Below are positions 1 through 8,242 of a DNA stretch of 64,000 nucleotides, one piece after another. Under the pieces are notes generated by a model. That model was not told where the DNA came from. It worked only from the letters and a program-made list of their open reading frames with translations, and ran no database searches. Location: positions 1 to 64,000 of the forward strand of contig CAVSCF010000001.1 of NCBI GenBank assembly GCA_963726405.1, given 5' to 3'. Position 1 is the first letter of the stretch. Every line of letters begins with the position of its first letter. Source of the stretch: JAOUJD01 sp963726405. Its GTDB lineage: Bacteria > Pseudomonadota > Gammaproteobacteria > Burkholderiales > Burkholderiaceae_F. A program made the translations under genes and the position numbers.

Positions 1-284
1 AGGAGGAGCGCGCCACCGGCCGCGGCGTGCACGATGCGGTGCTCAACTGCGCCACCAATCGCTTCCGGCCGATGATGCTGGCCGCGATGTCCACCGTGCT
101 CGGCCTGCTGCCGATCGCCCCCACGGTGTTCTGGGGCCCGATGGCCTTTGCCATCATGGGCGGCCTGCTCGTGGCGACGCTGCTCACGCTGATCGTGCTG
201 CCCGCCATGTACGTGACCGTCTTCGGCAACGAGAAGGCGCCGGTCCAGGACGTCGCGGCCGCGCAGGCGAAGGCCGCTGATTCC
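1..284 (+). CDS. RND efflux transporter permease, C-terminal fragment (cut by window start)
   Basis: This is the C-terminal end of an inner-membrane RND (resistance-nodulation-division) proton-driven efflux pump; the first whole codon is at base 3. The segment RFRPMMLAAMSTVLGLLPIA followed by a WGPMAFAIMGGLL helix and the LTLIVLPAMYVTVF helix is the last two transmembrane spans seen in HAE/HME pumps. The reading frame has no stop after this tail and runs straight on into the next protein. A TGA lies one frame over at 278-280, just before an ATG at 285, so the natural end is probably there, perhaps hidden by an indel; the end given is that estimate. A matching NodT-type outer-membrane factor lies at 5254-6699, separated by the antiporter operon. 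Substrate cannot be told. Confidence 0.8.
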
Positions 285-928
285 ATGGACCGACCCGCGC
301 CGTCCCCGGATCAAGCGGCCGCCGGTCGCCCGTCGCTGGACACGCCGGCGGCAGGCGGCGCATCCGCGTCCGAGCTTCGGCTCTACCTCCGAGAGACCGC
401 GCAGCTCTTCAACTCGATGGACCCTGCGCCGTTCCGTGAACGCGACCTGGACCCGAAGGCCGAGGCGTACATCGTCGACTGGGCCCGCGAAGCGCCGCGC
501 CGCGCTTTGCTCGGATTGGCGATCGTTTCGACGGCCGCGCCGCGACGGCCGAGGACCGCGCCACGATCGAGGAAGCCGTGCACGAGTACTTCCGCCAGCG
601 GGCGCTGGCCGCCCGCCAGCGGCTGCGATGGCTGTTCCGCACCGGCCGCATCAGCCTGCTAGTCGGCCTCACCTTCGTGGCGTTCACGGTCTTCGCGGGC
701 GAACTGCTCGCCAGCCTGAGCGGTGCCGAGCGCTACACGCAGATGATCGTCGACTCGCTCGTCATCGGCGCCTGGGTGGCGCTGTGGCGGCCGCTGGAGA
801 TCTTCCTGTACGACTGGTGGCCGATTCGCGACGAGGCGCGACTGTACGAACGGCTCAGCCGGGTCGACGTGCGCCTCGAGAGCGTCCGTGCCGGGGCCAC
901 GCCGGCGGCGGGAGTGGGGGTGCAATGA
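285..928 (+). pseudogene. conserved two-helix membrane protein, single-base frameshift
   Basis: Two frames together make one protein. From ATG 285 the frame reads a soluble N-terminus with SELRLYLRETAQLF and RERDLDPKAEAYIVDWAREA. From about base 524 the homology continues one frame over as RFDGRAATAEDRATIEEAV and then HEYFRQRALAARQRLRWLF, two hydrophobic spans (about 650-800) and a stop at 926-928. Adding one C after 524 (ATC-CGT) joins them into 214 codons. I recognise this as a conserved hypothetical family of Proteobacteria with no known role. Its stop overlaps the mrpE start as ATGA (925-928), so it is translationally coupled to the antiporter genes. The frameshift may be real decay or a sequencing error. 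The start is uncertain because the upstream RND frame reads through. Confidence 0.65.
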
Positions 929-1437
929 AGGCTGCGCACCGCCCGCCGCCCTCGCGCGCGCGCACGGCCGTCGTCCGCGGAGCGCTCTACTTCGCCTTGT
1001 GGATCGTGCTGCTGCCGAGCGCGCAGCCGCTCGACGCCGCGCTCGGACTGGCGAGCGCGGCCGCCGCAGCCTGGGTCAGCGTGCGACTGCTTCCGCCGGA
1101 GCACAGCGACGTCCATTTTGGACTGCTGCTCCGGCAGCTGCCGCACTTCGCGTGGGCCTCCGTCGCTGCCGGGATTGACGTGGCGCGCCGCGCGCTGTCT
1201 CCCCGCGTCTCGGTCGACCCCGGATTCGTCGCCTGCCCGACCCGCGTGGCGCCCGGCGTGGCGCGCAACACCTTCGCGACCGTCGCCAGCCTGATGCCGG
1301 GCACCCTGGCGGTCGGCGAGGACGGCGACCGCCTGATCGTCCACGCACTCGACGTCGGGCTGCCCTGCGCCGAACAGATGGAGGCCGAAGAGCGGCGCTT
1401 TGCGCCGGCGCTCGGCGAAGACGGGCACCATGGCTGA
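925..1437 (+). CDS. mrpE: Na+/H+ antiporter subunit E (MrpE/MnhE family)
   Basis: This 170-residue membrane protein is the E subunit of a multisubunit cation/proton antiporter (Mrp/Mnh, also MbhA in membrane-bound hydrogenases). It has two N-terminal hydrophobic helices (about residues 18-55, FALWIVLLPSAQPLDAALGL), then the soluble part typical of the family with VDPGFVACPTR, ARNTFATVASLMPGTLAV and a closing LIVHALDV strand. The ATG overlaps the previous stop (ATGA at 925-928), and the end overlaps mrpF by 8 bases, so the whole block is one coupled operon. It needs the other subunits to work. Role by family: small accessory subunit needed for assembly or activity. The start is fixed by the overlap and by alignment of the first helix. 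Confidence 0.87.
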   Translation: MKAAHRPPPSRARTAVVRGALYFALWIVLLPSAQPLDAALGLASAAAAAWVSVRLLPPEHSDVHFGLLLRQLPHFAWASVAAGIDVARRALSPRVSVDPGFVACPTRVAPGVARNTFATVASLMPGTLAVGEDGDRLIVHALDVGLPCAEQMEAEERRFAPALGEDGHHG

Positions 1438-1723
1438 GTTCCTGCTCGCCGCGGCGGCCTTCGTGGTGCTGATGGTGGCACTGGGACTGCTGCGCGTGCT
1501 GCGCGGACCGGGCGCGGCCGACCGCATGATGGCGACGCAGCTGCTCGGCACCGGCGGCATCGCCGCCGTGCTGCTCATCGGCTCCGCCACCGGCGAGGGA
1601 GCGGCGATCGACATCGCGCTGACGCTCGCCCTTCTCGCCGCGTTCGCGAGCTTCGCGTTCGTGAAGGCGCAGACGGACACGTCACGGCCCGCATCGTCGC
1701 CGGACGGGGAGCGGGACGAATGA
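1430..1723 (+). CDS. mrpF: Na+/H+ antiporter subunit F (MrpF/MnhF family)
   Basis: This 97-residue protein has three predicted membrane helices (about residues 3-23, 35-55 and 60-80). The RVLRGPGAADRMMATQLLGT stretch after the first helix is the family signature of MrpF/MnhF/PhaF. It is the small F subunit of the antiporter. The start at 1430 lies inside the end of mrpE and the stop region overlaps the mrpG ATG (1720-1723), so it is translated from a polycistronic message. The C-terminal tail is polar and ends ...SPDGERDE. Nothing looks damaged. Confidence 0.88.
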   Translation: MAEFLLAAAAFVVLMVALGLLRVLRGPGAADRMMATQLLGTGGIAAVLLIGSATGEGAAIDIALTLALLAAFASFAFVKAQTDTSRPASSPDGERDE

Positions 1724-2016
1724 CGACGGCGCTCGACCTGTTCACGATCACGGCAGTCGTCGCCGGCGCATTCTTCTTCCTCGCCGGCACCGCGGGCCTG
1801 CTGCGCTTTCCGGACGGGTTCACGCGCCTGCACGCGCTCACCAAGGCAGATAACCTCGGGCTCGGCCTCGTCGTGCTCGGCCTGCTGCCGCAGGTCGACG
1901 GCGTGGCTAGCGGCCTGAAGCTCGCCTGCATCTGGTTGCTGGTACTGCTGTCCAGCGGCGTCGCCTCGCAACTCGTGGCTCGCGTGCTGCGCGGGCGCCC
2001 CGGGGAACGGCGATGA
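1720..2016 (+). CDS. mrpG: Na+/H+ antiporter subunit G (MrpG/MnhG family)
   Basis: This 98-residue protein has three membrane helices. Between the first and second is GTAGLLRFPDGFTRLHALTK, the diagnostic G-x-x-R-x-P-D-x-x-x-R-x-H-A-x-x-K motif of MrpG/MnhG/PhaG. The length is normal for the family (about 90-120). ATGA overlaps at both ends (1720-1723 with mrpF and 2013-2016 with the next gene) show translational coupling. It is a structural subunit of the same antiporter; the conserved charged residues are thought to line the ion path, by analogy. Confidence 0.9.
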   Translation: MTTALDLFTITAVVAGAFFFLAGTAGLLRFPDGFTRLHALTKADNLGLGLVVLGLLPQVDGVASGLKLACIWLLVLLSSGVASQLVARVLRGRPGERR

Positions 2017-2957
2017 TCGACGTGCTGCTGAACGTCACCCTTGCCGCGCTGATCTTCGGACTCGGGGTGTGGACGGTGCTCACGCGCGACGCCTTCGCGG
2101 CAGCGGCAGGTTTCGTGGCCTACGGTCTACTGCTCACGCTGGTCTGGATGCAACTGCACGGCGCGGACGTGGCGCTCACCGAGGCCGCCATCGGCGGGGG
2201 CCTGACCGGCGCCATGCTTATCGCAGCGGCAACGCGGCTGCGGTCGACGGAAGCGGAGGCGCGTGCCGAGCAGCCGCGGGGCGGCACGCGGCTCATCGCC
2301 GCCGCGCTCGCCGCCACGGTCGCCCTCGCGCTTGCGCTGTGCGTGCTGCTGCTGCCCGTCCCGGTCCCCACGCTCGCGCCCGCCGTCGCCGCGAACATGG
2401 ACGTCACCGGGGTCGGCAATCCGATCACCGCGGTGCTGCTCGCCTTCCGCGCGATCGACACGCTGCTCGAAGCCATCGTGCTGCTGTTCGCGCTGATCGG
2501 CGTCTGGTCGCTCGCGTCGGATGCCTGCTGGAACGGCCGGCCCGGCCTGCGCCAGGCCTGCGATCCTGACGGCCTGCTGGTCTACGCGGCGCGGATCCTG
2601 GCGCCGCTCGGGATCGTCGTCGGCACCTACATCTTCTGGATCGGCGCCGATCACCCGGGCGGCAAGTTCCAGGGGGCGACCATCCTGGCCGCGATGTGGC
2701 TGCTGGTCGTCATGGCCGGCCTGGCCGACGCGCCGCCGGTCGACCGTCGCTGGCTGCGCGGCCTGCTCGTCGCCGGGCCGCTCGCCTTCGTCGCGGTGGG
2801 CCTAATCGGCGGCGTAGCCGCGGGCGCCTTCCTCGCGTATCCGCCCGCCTTCGCCAAGCCGATGATCCTCGTCATCGAGTTCGCCCTGATGCCGACCTTG
2901 ACGCTGATCCTCGGGCTGATGCTGCTCGGCGCGCCGCGGCGCGGAGCGACGCCATGA
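2013..2957 (+). CDS. mrpB: fused DUF4040-MrpB subunit of Mrp/Mbh-type antiporter
   Basis: This 314-residue membrane protein combines parts that are separate in other systems. Residues 1-75 form a DUF4040 (MbhD-like) three-helix unit with GADVALTEAAIGGGLTGAM. A helical linker follows (about 90-170, MbhE-like). Residues 190-310 are the MnhB domain with GADHPGGKFQGATILAAMWL, matching the usual G-x-x-x-P-G-G-G-F-Q-G motif. In classical Mrp systems the DUF4040 part is the C-terminus of MrpA; here no MrpA NuoL-like region is present. ATGA overlaps join it to mrpG and mrpC. The subunit order E-F-G-(D/E/B)-C-D is that of archaeal Mbh/Mrp modules. Exact cation specificity is unknown. Confidence 0.85.
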   Translation: MIDVLLNVTLAALIFGLGVWTVLTRDAFAAAAGFVAYGLLLTLVWMQLHGADVALTEAAIGGGLTGAMLIAAATRLRSTEAEARAEQPRGGTRLIAAALAATVALALALCVLLLPVPVPTLAPAVAANMDVTGVGNPITAVLLAFRAIDTLLEAIVLLFALIGVWSLASDACWNGRPGLRQACDPDGLLVYAARILAPLGIVVGTYIFWIGADHPGGKFQGATILAAMWLLVVMAGLADAPPVDRRWLRGLLVAGPLAFVAVGLIGGVAAGAFLAYPPAFAKPMILVIEFALMPTLTLILGLMLLGAPRRGATP

Positions 2958-3295
2958 ACGCGGCAACCCTGTTCGGCCTGCTCGCGAGCGCGCTGATCGG
3001 GATCGGCCTGTACGGGCTCATCGTCGATCCGCACCCGCTGCGCAAGATCCTCGCGTTCAACGTCATCGGCAGCGGCGTCTTCGTCCTGTTCGGCGCCATC
3101 GCCCGCCGTGGCGCGGCCGCCGGCATGGGCGGGGACCCGGTTCCTCAGGCCCTGCTGATCACCGGCATCGTGGTCGCGTTCTCGGCCACCGCGCTGGCCG
3201 TCGCGCTGCTGCTGCGGCTGCACGCGACCACCGGCTCGGTCTCGCTCGGCACCGAAGAGCCTCCATCGCCCGTCGCCCCGGACGGCGACGCATGA
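2954..3295 (+). CDS. mrpC: Na+/H+ antiporter subunit C (MrpC/MnhC, NuoK-like)
   Basis: This 113-residue, three-helix protein belongs to the NuoK/MnhC family. The IGIGLYGLIVDPHPLRKILA and FNVIGSGVFVLFGAIA stretches match the first two helices, and DPVPQALLITGIVVAFSATA matches the third, with the family P-x-x-Q-A-L-x-x-T-x-I-V motif. The ATG overlaps the previous stop as ATGA (2954-2957). The tail is short and polar. It is the small membrane subunit that packs against the MrpD antiporter unit and is homologous to complex I NuoK. Confidence 0.9.
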   Translation: MNAATLFGLLASALIGIGLYGLIVDPHPLRKILAFNVIGSGVFVLFGAIARRGAAAGMGGDPVPQALLITGIVVAFSATALAVALLLRLHATTGSVSLGTEEPPSPVAPDGDA

Positions 3296-3308
3296 AGGCG
3301 AACGAACG

Positions 3309-5048
3309 ATGAGCACGACGCCCGGCGGCTGGCTGCTGGTCCTCGCGGTGCTGCTGCCGTTCGTCGGCGTGATGGCGGGCCTCGTGCTCGGCGGTCGCCG
3401 CGCGCAGTCGGTGGCGATGCTCGTGCTGCCGCTCGGACTGGCCGTCGCGGCGGGCATCGCGGCGACCTGGCTGCAGTCTCCGGGGGCGATCGTCTACGTG
3501 CTGGGCGGATGGGAGCCGCCGCTCGGCGTCGCGTTGCGCGCCGACGGCCCGGCGGTCGTGATGACCGGTGCGATTGCCGTCGTCGTCTGTGCGATCGGGG
3601 TCTATGCCCGCGCCGACTTCGGCCTGGCCGCCGGCGCACCGGAGTCACGCGCGCCGCTCGTGTACTGGCTGCTCCTGATGGCGGTGTGGGGTTCGCTGAA
3701 CCTTGTCTTCGTCAGCGGCGACCTGTTCACGCTCTACGTCGCGCTGGAATTGCTGACGTTTTCCGGCGTTCCGCTGGTCTGCCTCGACGGCCGTGGCGAG
3801 ACGGTGCGCGCGGCGCTGCGCTACCTCCTGTTCGCGCTGGCGGGATCGCTGCTGTACCTGCTGGGCGCGGTCCTGCTCTACGGGGCCCACGGCACGCTCG
3901 ACATCGCGCTGCTCGCCGCCGCGCTCGAACCCGGGCCCGTTGCCTGGACGGCCGCTGCGGTAATGACGGCCGGGCTGCTCGCCAAGACGGCGCTGTTCCC
4001 GCTGCACATCTGGTTGCCGCCGGCCCACGCCGGCGCGCCCGCGGCCGCGAGCGCCGTCCTGTCGGCGCTGGTGATCAAGGGTTCGTGGTTCCTCGTCGTG
4101 CGGCTCTGGTTCGACGTCATGCCGGGCGTGGTGACGGGCTCGTCGGCCCAGTTGCTCGCCGCGCTGGGCGCGTCGGCGATCGTCGTCGGCAGCGTCGTCG
4201 CGCTGCGGCAAGCGCGGCTGAAGCTGCTGGTCGCCTATTCCACAGTGGCGCAGATCGGTTACCTGTTCCTGATGTTCCCGCTCGCGTTCGATGCCGGCGC
4301 CGATGCGCTCGCCCGGGACATGGCGTTGACGGCCGGCGTGCTGCAGGCGGTGTCGCACGCGACCGCCAAGGCCGGCATGTTCATGTCCGCCGGGCTCGTG
4401 TACGCGGCGCTCGGACACGACCGCGTCGACGACCTGACCGGAGCCGCACGCGCGCTGCCTGTCACGGTGCTCGCGTTCGTCCTGTCGGGCGTGGCGCTGA
4501 TGGGCGTGGTGCCGAGCGGCGCCTACCTCGCAAAGAAGCTGCTGCTCGACGCTGCGGACCAGTCCGGCCAGTGGTGGTGGATGATCGTCCTGCAGGGCGG
4601 CGCGGTATTCACCGCGGCATACGTCGTGCGCGTGCTCGGCAATACCTTGCGTCGCCCAGCGGAGCCGCTCGTGCTGCGGCAGCGCGTGGCGCGCACATCG
4701 GAAGTCGCGGCGCTCGCGCTGTCGTTGGCGTCGCTGCTGCTCGCGCTCGCGGCGCTGGGACCCGTGCCTGCCGAACTGCTCTCGAACCCGCTCGCGCCCA
4801 AGGATCTCGGTACCATGCTGCTTGTGCTGTTGGGCGGCGCAGCGCTGGCGTTCACGCTCCCGAAGCGACGCACGGTCGATCCGGCGCACGCCGCGGCCGG
4901 CGTGTCGATCCACCGCCTGCTCTCTGCCGTGGGGGCCGCATTCGAAGAGGTCGACGCCGGCGCCCGCCGCTGGCCGTCGGCCAGCATCGCGTTGCTGTGT
5001 CTGGCGGTGCTGTTTGGCGGACTGCTGGTCGCCGGAGCGGGCCGATGA
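3309..5048 (+). CDS. mrpD: Na+/H+ antiporter subunit D (MrpD, NuoN/NuoL-like)
   Basis: This 579-residue protein of about 14 membrane helices is the proton-pumping-type subunit related to NuoL/M/N. Visible signatures are LYVALELLTFSGVPLV with the conserved helix glutamate, the LLAKTALFPLHIWLPPAHAG motif with its lysine, KLLVAYSTVAQIGYLF and SHATAKAGMFMSAG. It starts 13 bases after mrpC. It is the only large NuoL/N-like subunit in the cluster, so it must carry the transport activity if the complex is complete. The last 60 residues are an extra soluble stretch and helix (MLLVLLGGAALAF). The stop is followed by ATGA (5045-5048), but the frame opened there (70 codons) shows no family features. Confidence 0.88.
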   Translation: MSTTPGGWLLVLAVLLPFVGVMAGLVLGGRRAQSVAMLVLPLGLAVAAGIAATWLQSPGAIVYVLGGWEPPLGVALRADGPAVVMTGAIAVVVCAIGVYARADFGLAAGAPESRAPLVYWLLLMAVWGSLNLVFVSGDLFTLYVALELLTFSGVPLVCLDGRGETVRAALRYLLFALAGSLLYLLGAVLLYGAHGTLDIALLAAALEPGPVAWTAAAVMTAGLLAKTALFPLHIWLPPAHAGAPAAASAVLSALVIKGSWFLVVRLWFDVMPGVVTGSSAQLLAALGASAIVVGSVVALRQARLKLLVAYSTVAQIGYLFLMFPLAFDAGADALARDMALTAGVLQAVSHATAKAGMFMSAGLVYAALGHDRVDDLTGAARALPVTVLAFVLSGVALMGVVPSGAYLAKKLLLDAADQSGQWWWMIVLQGGAVFTAAYVVRVLGNTLRRPAEPLVLRQRVARTSEVAALALSLASLLLALAALGPVPAELLSNPLAPKDLGTMLLVLLGGAALAFTLPKRRTVDPAHAAAGVSIHRLLSAVGAAFEEVDAGARRWPSASIALLCLAVLFGGLLVAGAGR

Positions 5049-5253
5049 CGGCGGCGCCGACGGCCCGGCTCTCGCGTGTTTCTCCATGTCGCCGTACTGG
5101 GGACCGGCACTATCCGGCTTTGGCGCATCGACCCCCATCCGGACGTCGCTTCTCGAGGCGCCCCGTTACCTCAGGCGCATCCAGTTCGCACCACGTGCCC
5201 CTCGTCGCGCTTGCTGATGTCGCGGCGCTGCGCACCCCCGCAAGGAAGCCGCA

Positions 5254-6699
5254 ATGAAGATGCGTCTCGTCGCCGCGATCGCCGCCCTCGGGCTTGCGGG
5301 CTGCACCGTGGGTCCGGATTACGAGCGACCGGCCGTGGAAACGCCGCCCGCCTGGCGGATCGACTACCCGACGGCCGCTGGCATGGCCGACCTGGAGTGG
5401 TGGAAGCAGTTCGGCGATCCGGTGCTGGACGAACTGGTGGAAACCGCGCTGCGCAACAACCGCGACCTGAGGGTCGCGGCTGCGCGCGTCGACCAGTTCA
5501 TCGGCGCCATGACGGCGACAGGATCGCAGCTGTATCCGCAGATCGGCTACGGCGCCGATGCGAGTCGCGCACGCGCGAGCACCGTCGGCCAACCGCCGCT
5601 GCCGCCAGGGGCGAACCCGTACTTCTCCCTCTACCAGGTGTCGATGGGGGCCGCGTGGCAGACCGACCTGTTCGGCCGCGTGCGCCGTCAGACCGAGGCG
5701 GCGCAGGCGCAGGTCTATTCCAGCGAGCAGGCGCGACGCGGTGTCGTGCTAACGGTCGTCGCCGGTGTGGCAACCAGCTACATCGTGTTGCGCTCGCTCG
5801 ACCGCCAGTTGGAGATTGCGCAGGCGACCGCGCGGAACTTCGAAGCGACCCAGCGCATCTTCGAGCGGCGCTTCAACGCCGGCCTGGTCGGCAAGACGGA
5901 GCTGACGCAGATCCGCTCGCAACTGCAGCAGGCGCGCGCCGCCATCCCGGCATTCGAACAGGTGATCGCTGCGCAGGAAAACCTCGTCTCGATTCTGCTC
6001 GGCCGCAACCCGGGCCCGATTCCCCGCGGCAAGACCATCGACCAGCTCGCGGTGCCGCCGCTTCCGGACGACCTGCCCGTCGCCGTACTTCAGCGCCGGC
6101 CCGACATCCTGCAGGCCGAGCAGAACCTGGTCGCCGCCAACGCGGACATCGGCGCGGCGCGCGCGCTCTACTACCCGAACCTGTCGCTGAACGCCGCGCT
6201 CGCGAGCACGAGCACGATCGCGAGCGGCCTCTTGAGCGGACCGGCCGCCGCGGGAGTGGTCGGCGCAAGCATCGCCGGGCCGATCTTCACGTTTGGCGCC
6301 ATCGAGGGACAGGTGTTCTCGGCCGAGGCTGGAAAGCGCGCCGCCTTCGCCTTCTACCAGCGCACCGTGCTGAACGCGTTCCGGGAGGTCAACGACGCGC
6401 TCACGGGCTCGCAGAAGCGCCTCGACGAGTTGAACCTGCAGCGCGAGCGCGTCGACGCGCTCCGCGAGTTCGCGCGTCTGGCGAACCGGCGTTTCGACAA
6501 GGGCGTGTCCGGCTACCTCGACGTGCTCTTCGCCGAGAACGAGCTTTTCGCCGCCGAACTCGCCACGGTCAGCCTTCAGGCCAGCCGTTACGCGCAACTG
6601 GTCAACGTGTACCAGGCGTTGGGTGGCGGGTGGGTCGACAAGGCGGGCGCACTCGCTCCGCGACCACAGGGTCGCGTCGCCGGGAGGCCAGCGCCATGA
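5254..6699 (+). CDS. NodT/OprM-family outer-membrane efflux lipoprotein
   Basis: This 481-residue protein is an outer-membrane factor of the TolC/OprM/NodT family, the exit duct for RND pumps. The N-terminus is a lipoprotein signal with the lipobox GLAGC (Cys about residue 17) followed by TVGPDYERPAVETPPAW, the typical NodT start. Two outer_membrane_efflux repeats follow; AVLQRRPDILQAEQNLVAAN in the middle and an AFREVNDALTGSQKR helix near the end are family marks. It begins 205 bases after mrpD and probably serves the RND pump whose end is at the start of the window, although the antiporter genes lie between them. Substrate unknown. Confidence 0.88.
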   Translation: MKMRLVAAIAALGLAGCTVGPDYERPAVETPPAWRIDYPTAAGMADLEWWKQFGDPVLDELVETALRNNRDLRVAAARVDQFIGAMTATGSQLYPQIGYGADASRARASTVGQPPLPPGANPYFSLYQVSMGAAWQTDLFGRVRRQTEAAQAQVYSSEQARRGVVLTVVAGVATSYIVLRSLDRQLEIAQATARNFEATQRIFERRFNAGLVGKTELTQIRSQLQQARAAIPAFEQVIAAQENLVSILLGRNPGPIPRGKTIDQLAVPPLPDDLPVAVLQRRPDILQAEQNLVAANADIGAARALYYPNLSLNAALASTSTIASGLLSGPAAAGVVGASIAGPIFTFGAIEGQVFSAEAGKRAAFAFYQRTVLNAFREVNDALTGSQKRLDELNLQRERVDALREFARLANRRFDKGVSGYLDVLFAENELFAAELATVSLQASRYAQLVNVYQALGGGWVDKAGALAPRPQGRVAGRPAP

Positions 6700-6834
6700 C
6701 TCCCGGAAAACCCAGGCGAACTTCGGTTCAGGGCCGGTAAGGGGCCAAAGGGTCCTTTTCCACACCAAGCCGACTTCTATCCAGCCGAGGACGGAGCATC
6801 GTCAGTACAGTAAACAGCGGGCAGGCGAAGCTCC

Positions 6835-7924
6835 TCACGCCGCAAAGCGTCCTACCGCCTCTTCATTCCAGCCCACGCCGGTCCCGAGGGCGTCGCCGAC
6901 CACCGCGAAGCCGTCTTTCACTTCCAGCGGCTCGGAGAGGATGGGGTTCCACCAGTCTGCGTGTTCGAGCCAGTGCGCCGTAGGAGTACAGCAGAGCAGG
7001 CGCGCGCTGATCTCGGGCCAGAGGTGGTTGGACACCTGAAGCCCTCTCGTCGATGCGAGAGCTGCAGCCCTGAGCCAGCCGCTGACGCCGCCGATCTTCA
7101 TGACATCGGGCATGACGAAGTCCGAGGCGCGCGCTTCGATGGCGTGCAACATGTCCAGCGTTCCCCACCAGTTCTCGCCACACTGGATCGGGGTGCGCGC
7201 ATCGAGGGCGACGAGCGCATGTCCTGCGTAGTCGTGCGCGAGCGTCGGTTCCTCCACCCATGTAAGGCCCTCGTCATCGAGAATCCGCACGCGGCCGACC
7301 GCTTCCGCCGGCGTGAGGCACTGGTTGTAATCCACCATGATCGCGACACCGTCGCCCGCCGCCTTCCGCATCGCCCGGACAACGGCGACGTCCTCCTGGA
7401 CCGTCGGGTAACCGATCTTTGCCTTGATGCCGGTGAACCCCCGCTTTGCCCACTTCTCCGCCAGCGCGGCGCTTCCCGCCACGCCGTCAAATCCGACCGC
7501 CCCATAAGCGCGGACAGGCTTGGGGACTCCACCGAGCATCTCTACGAGGGTCATGCCGTTGATCCGGGCCAGCGCGTCCCACAGCGCCATGTCGATCGCC
7601 GCCAGAGCGATGCCGACCAGGCCCTGCGTTCCGAGCAACCGGAAGCGCCGCGACAGCTTGTTGTCCAGCTCCGCTGGCGCAACGATCTCGCCCTTCACCA
7701 ACGGCTCGAAGTTCCGGATCAGATCGGCCGTTGGCTTGAGCGCAGCCGGTGTGTACGTGAACACGATGCTGTGTCCGACGACACCTGCATCCGTGATGGC
7801 GTCCGTCAGGACCAAACGGGGACTCGGTGATCACACCGCTCGCGGTCTGATGCGGCTCCGCCATCGGCACTCGGACCGCTCGCACCCGGAAGCCTACGAT
7901 CCTTGGCGTTGAACCGCGCGACAT
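6835..7924 (-). pseudogene. mandelate racemase/muconate lactonizing-type enolase superfamily protein, frameshifted
   Basis: The protein is read in two frames. From ATG at 7924 comes the N-terminal capping domain (MSRGSTPRIVGFRVRAVRVP, then AEPHQTASGVITESP). The frame breaks at a run of three A on the plus strand (7814-7816); with one base fewer it continues as LVLTDAITDAGVVGHSIV and runs to a stop at 6835. The barrel carries every mandelate-racemase catalytic element: K-A-K in FTGIKAKIGY, VDYNQ, WVEEPT, CGENWWG, the Asp of MPDVMKIGG and the His of VSNHLWPE. It would abstract the alpha proton of an acid substrate (racemase, or more likely sugar-acid dehydratase). The intact active site suggests very recent inactivation or a homopolymer sequencing error. 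Confidence 0.8.
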
Positions 7925-8101
7925 GTTGCCTCCTGGGCTCGGGGGACAGGCGCCAAGATACTCTCAAGCCTCAGAAAGTATCGCGCTTGCGCCAGACCGC
8001 TTCCTGCCCGATAGCGGTCGCGCCCGGCCAACTTCACTCGAACTGCCGCTCGGCCTCCTTCATCCGTCTCCGACCGACTTCATGCGCCCCGGTGTTCGCG
8101 G

Positions 8102-8242
8102 CTGATCGCCATCACGGGCTACGGTCAGCCAGGGAGCCGTGAAAGTTGTATGCGCGCCGGCGTCGACCAGCATCGCGTGCAGCCTGCCGACGCGGTCGAA
8201 CTCAGCCGCCCGCTCACCAACGGGCGGGACGGCAGGCGGTGA
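8102..8242 (+). pseudogene. relic of a response-regulator receiver domain
   Basis: The plus-strand frame from 8102 to the stop at 8240-8242 reads LIAITGYGQPGSRESCMRAG, then VDQHRVQPADAVELSRPL. This matches the last third of receiver domains from hybrid histidine kinases (consensus ALTGYGQ-x-x-x-R-x-x-x-x-AGFDHHLVKPVD). The conserved Thr is kept, but the invariant Lys of the KP motif is Gln. Nothing upstream in any plus frame resembles the phospho-acceptor part, so only about 46 codons remain. It abuts the stop of the convergent aminopeptidase gene at 8243. It is probably a gene remnant. Confidence 0.5.

Noticed and set aside
5045..5257. A further antiporter gene starting at the ATGA after mrpD
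   Set aside because: The 70-codon frame is Arg/Pro-rich with no membrane helix or antiporter motif; the overlap is probably chance.
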